The notes under the pieces: generated by a model
Told to the model about the DNA's origin: nothing
The model's database searches: none
Seen by the model: only the letters and a program-made list of their open reading frames with translations
Shown: positions 55,140 through 64,000 of the stretch, one piece after another
Layout: the number at the start of each line of letters is the position of its first letter
How positions within the stretch are numbered: the first letter of the stretch is position 1
Program-made: the position numbers and the translations under genes
NCBI GenBank assembly: GCA_038030265.1
Contig: CM075937.1
Location: 31,848,198-31,912,197 of the forward strand
Direction of reading: 5' to 3'
Length of the DNA stretch: 64,000 bases
Source: Corythucha ciliata
Lineage: Eukaryota; Arthropoda; Insecta; Hemiptera; Tingidae

Positions 55140-57900
55140 TCAAATAAAATATTAAAACTTGGTACACACATCAGAGCCTTCGTCTTTTCTCTCCAGAGAT
55201 CAACGACCTGTACTGATGAAATACATCTTTAGAAATCTTTCTCAGTTCCAAATGAGAGGAAGACACACCTTAGGTCTTGACATCAATGAACGAAGTTTCT
55301 TTTTCTGTGGGAATTTGAGCTTATAGGGTTTTGTATTCTCTGCCCCATAATATAAATAAAATGAATTATTTCATATTATAGTGTGTGTTAAGAGAAGCGG
55401 GCAATCAGGTGTAAAATCATTATGTCACCTAGGAATAAAAAACGGGCATTTCATGGGGTCATTTTAGAGGAAATAAAGGAAAAAAAACAACGAGACCGAA
55501 AAACCCCGTTTGGTTTAAGTTCTCATGGCACAAGCATAACAGTTTTTGTTCGATCGCAACATTCAATTCACTCGGCTGAAACCGTTAAAAACTCGCTTTT
55601 TCAGTTAGTGGGGAGGGGGAGGGAGAATCAATGAACGAAGAAAACCCACCGGTTTCTGTACGTCACATGTAATATTTTTTAATTAAAAATAGGCGTTCAA
55701 GATTTAACCCCTTGGGATTCCGCAAACCTGTTTAACAGTGCCAGTTTGTCCCCTTGTTTGTGGTAAACTGAACGTGACGAGGACCAAACCTTCCTCAGTC
55801 GAATTAATTTTTGGTGGAAGAATAATTTTCTACAACATAAAGTTTTCACCTGGGACAAATATACATAATAAGGGTTTTAATTTACCTAGGTTTTATCGAG
55901 CTAATTTTGAATTTGCTCTCAAACCCGTTAGCCCAACGTAGCAAGGTAGAACCCCGTGCTTGATCGTTGAAACGAATTGGCCGCCGCGCCGAGCCGTTTC
56001 ACCCCGCACTCGCAGGCTCGTTGGTTCTACGGGCTACAGCTAGTAGCCTACCCATCAAATTCTCCAGGCAATAAAATTTTAAATGAATAAGCTCAACAAA
56101 ACAATCGAAGTTTTACATAACAGAGCAGAAAAGAGGGTCTTTATTCACTCAGCCTTATTAGGAGTTTAAATGAGGAAGTTTCATATTTTCCAAAAATATT
56201 TTGTTTTAGATGAGGCATATCAATCCTTCCATATAAATAAATAGATAAAAATTTAAAACCTTTCAGAAATATTATTATTGGAGAGCTCCAGTAGAAAATA
56301 AGGCAAAGAAACAACAAAACGCTCCCCGACAACAATGTTGCAGGTGATTTTTTTGGAAGGCACTGATGACACAATACACAAACATGCTAGCTGGCGTGTT
56401 TGAAATTACCTAAAACTTCAAAAATCGCGTATTTATTAACTTTTGGGTTATTTTACGAACGGGTCACGATTTATGCTCTATTTTAGTGTAAATAAGCATT
56501 AAAAAATGGATTTATGAATAAGTTCTGACCCATGAAACTTCCTCATTCTAAAAATCAGTCATCCCAAAACTTGATTAGGTATTCTTGAATGGCTATGTAG
56601 TGAAAATGTTGACGCGATTTCGTAAAAATTCTAATCACACAACGAACTGTCTTGCAAAACGGAATGCAAAGGGATACGCTCGTCGGGCAATGTGCACAAC
56701 ATTTTTACCTCTTCCATATTTCGAGCATTCCCGACGAGCGATAGAGCGAATACCGCTCCTCCTTCATATTATACGTTAATAAGAAACACAAACAAGTCTT
56801 GGCTCAATGCGTTCAACCCATTTTTATTTCATTGTTATTCTTGAAATCAATATAAGAACGACATACGACTTAACTAATTGATATTACAGAGAGAGAAAAA
56901 GGCACCATATTTTTAAGGGTTGCCAACAACGGCAATCGTAACTTCGCGGGTAGTGGTGATCGGCATAGTACCCCAGGCGTCACATTTAGTTCTCCTCAAA
57001 ATTGGTTCAAGTTGCTGCTATATGCCCTTTTCCCCAGCAGTAAAGTGGAATGATAAAGCAACCAACCCATTCTTCCCCAAATTTCACACGCTGGTCAAAT
57101 CAGGCAACCGTTTAGTATTTTGAACAAACTGGTGCAAGTTTAAACCCTAGTTTCGGGAGGGTTGGGGGGGGGGGTCCAAATCGTGCGAAAATGACAAAAA
57201 AGGTTTTCTTCGAAAGTCGCTATAGAATCCAGAAAGTTGCCATTATCACACCGATATTTTTGCATTCACACTAACAACAAAAGACTTGTCTTGTTGACAA
57301 ATCTTTTAACGCCCTGGCAAATTATCACGTTCATTTTCCCTCTCTCTTTACCTTCACGCCTTTACGTCCATGTTCATTTTAACATTTCACAGTTCACACA
57401 CCAGTGACGAGCACCCCACCCCCGCCCTGTCCTCTCAAGCCCTTGAAGTAATTTCGTAAGAACTCCTAAGTTTCACACCGTGTTCTTTATTTTCAGGCAT
57501 TATAACCCAAATAAAAAACTGAAAACATTTAACGAGATAAATACCGCGAGGATTAACAATCCATCCGAGAAAAAAAACGAGATACTTTAAACACTTTCTA
57601 TTGACATTGATCGTGTTTGCGGGGGGGGGGAGCCAACAAGTTAAGTTCAGAATTACCTAGGACGTTAATCACTGCCCTTAAGTACCACGCAACTCACGCG
57701 TGTATTGACATTAGACAGCGCTTAACCATTAAAAAACAAACAGAAAGTAAAAGTAACTGTACTTTTTCATCGCGTTTAAAATTAATTATTTAACATTTTC
57801 AGGTAGGACCACCCCATGAGAGTTTTTGTTTCTAATTTTCTGGGGTCACGTAATACGATTTTGAATTCATTATTACTATCATTATTTTGTTCTCTTTTTT
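55140..57900. other. No gene recognised
   Basis: A GC-rich patch at 55,935-56,035 has inverted GTAGAACC/GGTTCTAC ends, perhaps a small element. Otherwise AT-rich. Confidence 0.4.
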
Positions 57901-57905
57901 TTCAG

Positions 57906-58069
57906 AAAAAGAAAAACTATGAAAGGCCGATGAACCTCCTTTTAAAACTCCCAAAGCCCCCTCCCACCTTCAACACCAAGTTCTTCTATCAACCGCGACA
58001 GACTCGAAAAACTACTTCGGATCCCCCCGCCTGCCAACCGCTACTACTAAGCGAAGCGCACCGGGGCAG
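57906..58069 (+). other. Possible exon, plus strand, unknown
   Basis: A strong acceptor (TTCTCTTTTTTTTCAG) precedes KKKNYERPMNLLLKLPKPPP and FYQPRQTRKTTSDPPACQPL, and the frame meets GGCAG|GTATAT at 58,069. No homology recognised and no partner exon found. Confidence 0.25.
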
Positions 58070-60540
58070 GTATATCGTTAAAGAAGGACGTGCCGAAGAT
58101 GTGTCCGCCGCGAAGATTTTTTTTTTTTTTTTCCTCTTGAGACGTTGGCGCGGCTTGCGGGGAATTTCAACAACTTTTATTCAGTCAGAAAGAAACGAAA
58201 ATCCTTCCAATGGGGTGTGACAATAAATGAAAAAGACCTCGTTACTTGGGGAGAAATTATGGCAATGACCAAATAAGGAGTTCAAGGTTGAGGGAAAAAT
58301 TAATCGACGAGAATAGCTGAACTCAGCAATAAGTTTTTCACGCACGAAGAGCATACGGTTAGAGTTTATAGAGTGGGTAGAGGGGGTGTTTACGTTTCGA
58401 ACTGTCAAGTGACAAGTTCGATAGCACGTTCAGCTTGTACAACAAAATGACACGGCCTTCGTTTATGCTTTGCTTCAATTGTGAATTATTCGATAATTCT
58501 GGGAAAAAAGATCATAAACTTGATATTACTCACTTCGTTGTGGAATAAACGAAGACAAAATGTTAAACACACCGAACTTCGCGGAACACCAAAATATCAC
58601 CCCGGCACGAATTCTTATAGTTTTGAATTCTCCACCATTTGCTTGATATTCGCCTTTGCGCACTAAATGAAAAATGAAACAATTAACCGACCGAGGTAAG
58701 ACCTTAGTTGGTCAACCTCAAACTAAACTATAGGTGGGTACTCTATACGCTTCACTGCCACGTTTTCCCGTTCTCTTCTCGCCTTCCCCTCTTACTTCGC
58801 ACCGCAAGAGAGGAGTAGATCCCTCTACTTCTTCTTCATCTTGTTCCATCGGACAGCGAACAGAAAGCAGAAACCCCCCAGGATACCGGATTGGAGCTCG
58901 AATATTGAGAGAAAAAAAAGAAGTCACAGCGTCGTTCACGTACTCCAGAACCAGAAGCAGGAAACCGACCTTCGAGGTCTTCAGACCCCTTCTTGCCCAC
59001 CCATTCAATTAACTACTGAGGGATTTAATGTTCCTGGATCAGGACATGGATCAGGTGAAAATCAATCAGTTACTTGTACAGAACAGATTTTTTAGACAAA
59101 CATGATTCCAAAAGAAACCTTTCCTGCCAGATTCATAATTTCACTAACGAAAAAAGTAGTTCATTTTCCAAAAGTGTGCAAATTGATTTATAAAGCGAAA
59201 AACGATTATAAAATTAAAGAGGGACCCTATAATGGAATACTTGTTAACAAGCCAGCAAGGGAGGGGGAAGGTCAGTTTTACCTAATACGTAAGTGAAATC
59301 AAATTTGGCGCAAGTGGGTCGTTAACCTTCGGAATTTGTCTGCTAACAAACTGCTGCTAACTTGGAATTATCCCTGTCATAGACCAAAAAAAGTGCATTC
59401 GGTTGAGAACATGCCCATAGGAACTTTGTTCTCGTTTCAAACGCTTCGTTTCCCCTTGTGTAGACAGGTAGACTCATATTAAAAGTCTCCAAGGGTGACG
59501 GATGAGTTCGAGTTTTGGGAGAGAGGCAGAGAGGGTGGGTAATTTCGTTGGGATCTTCGATTTTAGCTTTCAACTCGAAAATTACACGTTTTTAACGACT
59601 TGACTGCCAAGAGCAAAATTTAAGAAGACAAAATTTCAAGCAATTCGCTTTAAACTTAACATTTTGGTCTCACTCAATGGGCAAAGATGCACTGATACAC
59701 TCTGAGAAAAACATTTCAGACCGAATAAATTTCCCGAGTTTCCTCTCGCTTATCGGTCGAGTGGCAGCTTTTTTCGGGTCGAAATCGCACGACGTACGTT
59801 CAAGATTCAACTTAGTTCGGTTGAAGCGTTTTATTGGACGAAGCACCGGTCATTGTCACACACGAAATGTGTCATTTTTCTTTGGTTGGAGTGTACTTTT
59901 GACCGAAGCATGGTAATTTTTGACCCGATGGGTTCGTGTGTTCAAGCATAAATCTGGCTAGTTTCACCCCAGACAGTGGCGGTTTTGGTGGTCTGGTTTT
60001 TGGTGAGTTCCCCTTAAACCACTCCCCCCACTGGGAGATTCGGGGATGGGGTTTACTATAATTTTGGATAGTCTTTCGAGAGATTTTTTCGTCTTTTTTC
60101 AAAGGACTGTTGGAGGGAGAGCAGCACAGGTGATGCCTCGACCCCCTTCTCCATCCAATCAGTCATCGCCTACAACGCAGCATCAATTTTCTTGTCTCAT
60201 TTCTGTACCATTCCTGGATTTAAAGGTATTGTTTCAATCTCCAGGAAATTTCGCAATCGCAGAAGTACCCAATTTTTCAAATGAGTCGAAACATGGGCGT
60301 ACATAGCTCAAGACAGAAGGGTCGTTAGCTTTTCGCATTCCGTTGAGCCCTCGAGCGTATAATCGTCTCAACAATGAACGCTCGGATGAAAGGTCTATTA
60401 GGTGTTAGCGCAAGGTTCTCATCAAGATTAGGGCGCTCCCAAGGCCACAAAACCGCCAGGAAACTTCCAATTTCGTGAGTATATTCTTCAGGCTTTTGGC
60501 GCTCTTTGGTACCGGCTAGCCTGGGTTCAGCTGCCACGAA
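58070..60540. other. No gene recognised
   Basis: Several open frames of 60-96 codons on both strands, none with recognisable domains. Confidence 0.4.
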
Positions 60541-60850
60541 GTAGCAGCGAAGTAGCTCCGAAAACTTGCACTTTTGCTTGTTATCAAGATTATCAAGAAA
60601 TTAAGACCCAAAAATGACCATCTCGAAGATATTTAGCAAGGAAACTTACAATTCCATTGGAATTTGTCGGGACACATAGTAAGGCCCTGAACTTTCAATT
60701 TCGCTTATAAATTAAGACCAGCAGAAACTTGCAATTTCTCGGATATTCAGCCAGGAAATTTGTGATTTCTCTCAAAGTATCCTAAATTACAAGCTCGCAA
60801 ATATTTTGCGAATTTATATCTATAAATTTTGAAATTACACGGCTATTCGT
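60541..60850. repeat. Degenerate tandem array, type B
   Basis: GAAACTTGCAATTTCTCGGA and AAATTTGTGATTTCTC phrases at ~45-60 nt spacing, like 33.0-33.5 and 63.6 kb. Confidence 0.6.
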
Positions 60851-61000
60851 CAGGGTATTGGCGGAGTCAGGACCGGCAAGCCGCACTGCACATCCGCACT
60901 CTTGCACCAAAAAACTTGGACAGGCTCTCGGTGAGACCCCGAAGATCGTGAAACGTCTTTGTCTCATGATTTTTAGATATTTTTTCCAAAAAAAATAATC

Positions 61001-61365
61001 GTTACCACAGCAACGATTACCATGGCAGTTGATAGCCATGGTAACCGTTGCTATGTGAGCCACCATGGCAGCTGATGCCATATGGTTACCGTTGCTAGGG
61101 CGATCGTTGCTATTTGAGTCGGTACCATGGCAACCGTTGCTTCGGTAACCATTAACATGACAACGGTTGCTATGGTAACGGTCCCCATAGCAAAGGTTGC
61201 CATGGCAACGTCACATAGCATCGGTTGCCGTGGTAACGGTCTCCACATCAACGGTTGCCAAGGTAGCGGCTCACACAGCATCTGTTGCCATGGTAACGGC
61301 TCACACAGCATCTGTTGCCATGGTAATGGTTACCATAGCAACAGTTGTCCAGTTGCCATGGTATA
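61001..61365 (+). repeat. Minisatellite of RFX X-box-like palindromes
   Basis: At least ten copies of GTTGCCATGGCAAC or near variants: 61,032, 61,121, 61,166, 61,196 (perfect palindrome), 61,224, 61,254, 61,284, 61,314, 61,329 and 61,352. From 61,224 to 61,314 the spacing is exactly 30 bp. GTTNCCATGGNAAC is the classic X-box bound by RFX factors. Open frames here are due to the repeat. Confidence 0.8.
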
Positions 61366-61732
61366 GCGTGACATTTCACGCTACGAAAAAAATGAACTGG
61401 GTTCCCTAAAAACGTTTCACGTCAAAAACACCATACTTTCTTCCAGGAATGTTATGCATTTTTAGCCACTGTTGGAGTCAAATATTACAATTTTGTCGGG
61501 AGGGGATCCTTGTCAGCATACGACGCCGTGCCTTCTGATGAGGTCTGAGCTCACGAAAACCAATCGCAAACTTCCAATTTCACAAATATTTAGCCAAATT
61601 CACACGTAAAAAATAAGCCAAGAGCATAAACGAAAAACGACATCTTACCCTTCTACTGCAAGTAACGCAACTAAACATACATTCTGCGCAATTGAAACTA
61701 TTTGAAGCCACCAATCTATCACTCCCTTACCA

Positions 61733-62504
61733 CTAATCCCCACCACTCCCCAACGGCATCACCATTGCTCTATTCCCAAAATTCGTTTTTCGGTACATTT
61801 CTAATATGTGATTATACTGTTCACAAACTCTGTTGGAATCAACCTGCAAATTAACATTATTCCTCATCAATTTAATATGGACAGACTCAAGCCATTGAAG
61901 CCTCCTTTCATTACTGTCCCTTGCAACAATTTTAACATTACTCACATCCACAACATGACCCGTTTCAATCACATGTTGTGAGAGCCCAGTGCACCCTTGA
62001 TTATTTCTAATATTATTAGCATGCTGTGCCATTCTACTTTTTACGAGCTGTATTGTCTTGCCAACATATACCCTATGACAAGAACAATCAATCGCATACA
62101 CAACATGTGAACTCAACATTTTGTCCGTCTTATCCTTAAGCGGTGGCACCAACTGGCTTACTCTATTGGCCATGTAATTATATAGTTTTATATTACAAAA
62201 AATCTCCTCCTGCTTAACTAATTTCATTAATTTCTCCGTAAGCCCTTCAATATAAATAAAACCAACAAATCCAACATTACTAAAATCACAGCTAATTTTA
62301 TCACCAGGGGAGTTACACCTACCGTCACAGCCACAATTAACAGACCGACAACTTAGTCTATCACAGCCATTATCAGGTACAATATGTGGGATACTTAATC
62401 TATCACAGCCATTCTTACCTACTATTTGTGCGGGAATTAATTGACTGGCACCATCATTCTCAGGTCTATCACGCACTGATGGTTTTTTATACATTTCATA
62501 CTTC
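61733..62504 (-). pseudogene. Penelope-like protein, endonuclease half (left arm)
   Basis: Starts inside the protein at KYEMYKKPSVRDRPEND and runs through the GIY-YIG domain to GSGGD. Matches the right-arm copy except Ala for Thr in IP(A/T)QIVGKNG. It has no reverse transcriptase and its apparent first residues come from the other arm's spacer. Confidence 0.8.
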
Positions 62505-63465
62505 GGATAGGATTTTAAATTACTATTCGTCACATCCGTTTCAGCAAAAATTTAATGTGTTGAAAAATAGAGTTAGACGCGTGATGTTGTTGAGTGATTT
62601 TAGTTTCCACAGGTCTAACCTGAGTAAATTAAGGACGATGTTTGTACACAATAACTATCCATCTAGTCTCATTGAAGCTGTGATACGGAAACAGAAGTAT
62701 GAAATGTATAAAAAACCATCAGTGCGTGATAGACCTGAGAATGATGGTGCCAGTCAATTAATTCCCACACAAATAGTAGGTAAGAATGGCTGTGATAGAT
62801 TAAGTATCCCACATATTGTACCTGATAATGGCTGTGATAGACTAAGTTGTCGGTCTGTTAATTGTGGCTGTGACGGTAGGTGTAACTCCCCTGGTGATAA
62901 AATTAGCTGTGATTTTAGTAATGTTGGATTTGTTGGTTTTATTTATATTGAAGGGCTTACGGAGAAATTAATGAAATTAGTTAAGCAGGAGGAGATTTTT
63001 TGTAATATAAAACTATATAATTACATGGCCAATAGAGTAAGCCAGTTGGTGCCACCGCTTAAGGATAAGACGGACAAAATGTTGAGTTCACATGTTGTGT
63101 ATGCGATTGATTGTTCTTGTCATAGGGTATATGTTGGCAAGACAATACAGCTCGTAAAAAGTAGAATGGCACAGCATGCTAATAATATTAGAAATAATCA
63201 AGGGTGCACTGGGCTCTCACAACATGTGATTGAAACGGGTCATGTTGTGGATGTGAGTAATGTTAAAATTGTTGCAAGGGACAGTAATGAAAGGAGGCTT
63301 CAATGGCTTGAGTCTGTCCATATTAAATTGATGAGGAATAATGTTAATTTGCAGGTTGATTCCAACAGAGTTTGTGAACAGTATAATCACATATTAGAAA
63401 TGTACCGAAAAACGAATTTTGGGAATAGAGCAATGGTGATGCCGTTGGGGAGTGGTGGGGATTAG
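62505..63465 (+). pseudogene. Penelope-like protein: RT C-terminal end plus GIY-YIG (5'-truncated)
   Basis: Coding begins at the junction with DRILNYYSSHPFQQKFNVLK, the end of the Penelope reverse transcriptase domain, then NLSKLRTMFVHNNYPSSLIE. A Cys-rich linker with NGCDRLS twice follows. The GIY-YIG endonuclease has VVYAIDCSCHRVYVGKT, an Arg eight residues on and the Glu of LESVHIKL. Residues before 62,505 in the open frame are antisense of the left arm. The catalytic RT motifs are missing, so the copy is dead. Confidence 0.85.
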
Positions 63466-63599
63466 TGGTAAGGGAGTGATAGATTGGTGGCTTCAAATAG
63501 TTTCAATTGCGCAGAATGTATGTTTAGTTGCGTTACTTGCAGTAGAAGGGTAAGATGTCGTTTTTCGTTTATGCTCTTGGCTTATTTTTTACGTGTGAA

Positions 63600-63735
63600 C
63601 ACAAACTTGCAGTTTCTACGAACTTTCAAGCAATTTAGCAGGCATCGAGACCCGAAGCTTACATTTTCGGAATAATTAAGGCAGCAAACTTGCATTTTCG
63701 CGAGAATTAAGACGCGAAACTTGCAATTTAACGAA
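63600..63735. repeat. Degenerate tandem array, type B
   Basis: CAAACTTGCA, GAAACTTGCAATTT and similar phrases. The left flank of the Penelope pair (61,560-61,598) has the same kind of sequence, so the element sits inside such an array. Confidence 0.6.
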
Positions 63736-63736
63736 T

Positions 63737-63945
63737 GATTACAAATATAATGGTTTGCCGGCGTCTGCCTGGGGCATTTGCCCTCTGTGGCTAGCCAAAC
63801 TCACGTAATTCGGTAAATTTTAAATAACTGAGGAGCACAGTCCTGTAACTGGTCCTATTCGATAGGTTTTAAGGAGATGATTACAAATGTAATAGTCTGC
63901 CTGGAGCATTTGCCCTCGGCAAGTGCCCTAGGCAGACACCGGCAG
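63737..63945. repeat. Direct and inverted repeat at the right edge
   Basis: GATTACAAAT(A/G)TAAT(G/A)GT then GCATTTGCCCTC occurs at 63,737 and 63,879. CGGCGTCTGCC and GGCAGACACCGG are inverted. Possibly another small element. Confidence 0.45.
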
Positions 63946-64000
63946 ACGATCACTTTCGTATTCAGCTACATGAAACGTGTCGCAAAAGACCATTCTCCGG

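Larger units (their letters stand above)
61599..63599. mobile_element. Penelope-like element in head-to-head inverted repeat
   Basis: Left arm 61,599-62,504 and right arm 62,694-63,599 are each 906 bp and inverse to each other with only isolated differences. The 189-bp spacer (62,505-62,693) carries on the coding sequence of the right arm. Both arms include the GIY-YIG part and the same 3' untranslated stretch, ending at TTCACACG/CGTGTGAA. Confidence 0.85.

Noticed and set aside
61051..61409. Three overlapping open frames with Met/Ala/Thr/Val repeats
   Set aside because: Produced by the ~30-bp period of the X-box-like array, which is a multiple of three.
62386..62504. First 40 codons of the long plus-strand frame at the Penelope element
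   Set aside because: They are the antisense of the left inverted arm, not part of the protein.
1..63735. The repeated arrays as possible CRISPR-like or centromeric arrays
   Set aside because: Units are degenerate, spacers are not unique, and the host is a eukaryote. The arrays are too short and dispersed for a centromere.

Overview
This is a eukaryotic nuclear window, almost certainly from an arthropod and probably an insect. It has a spliced gene with short GT-AG introns, AT-rich non-coding DNA, many transposon remnants and no bacterial-type operons. The lineage cannot be fixed from sequence alone; a hemipteran is only a guess from genome texture.

Left part, 1-28.6 kb, minus strand: one large gene, an unconventional myosin of class XV (relative of vertebrate MYO15A and Drosophila Myo10A/sisyphus). 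I could place 37 exons with compatible reading phases between 27,667 and 1,217, about 2,130 codons. In order they encode the SH3-like N-terminal strand, the full motor (P-loop, switch I, switch II, an acidic residue at the TEDS position), two good IQ motifs and a weaker third, a charged helix, the first MyTH4 domain, a long proline/glutamine/serine linker, and a FERM-like region. The SH3, second MyTH4 and C-terminal FERM expected of the family lie beyond the left edge. The initiator exon is not certain; a TATA box at 28,582-28,589 and an open frame just below it are candidates. Intron 1 is 9.4 kb and holds transposon debris.

Right part, 28.6-64 kb: no gene I can name. It is a mosaic of repeats. 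These include three copies (one more in intron 1's 24.6-25.6 kb, one inverted at 29.5-30.3 kb, one at 34.3-36.2 kb) of a Helitron/DINE-like element whose middle is a ~296-bp tandem repeat, a 714-bp TTA-flanked MITE sitting exactly on the end of one copy, a second TTA-flanked element at 44 kb, a 2.09-kb mariner-like element with ~610-bp terminal inverted repeats, two SINE-like retroposons with clean target-site duplications, several small foldback elements, and long degenerate arrays built around an AATTCGCG-type core. At the right end, 61.0-61.4 kb is an array of RFX X-box-like palindromes, followed by a Penelope-like retroelement present as two 906-bp inverted arms that are nearly identical.

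Three short stretches (40.1 kb minus, 42.8-43.6 kb plus, 57.9 kb plus) look like possible exons of unrecognised genes, but support is weak.
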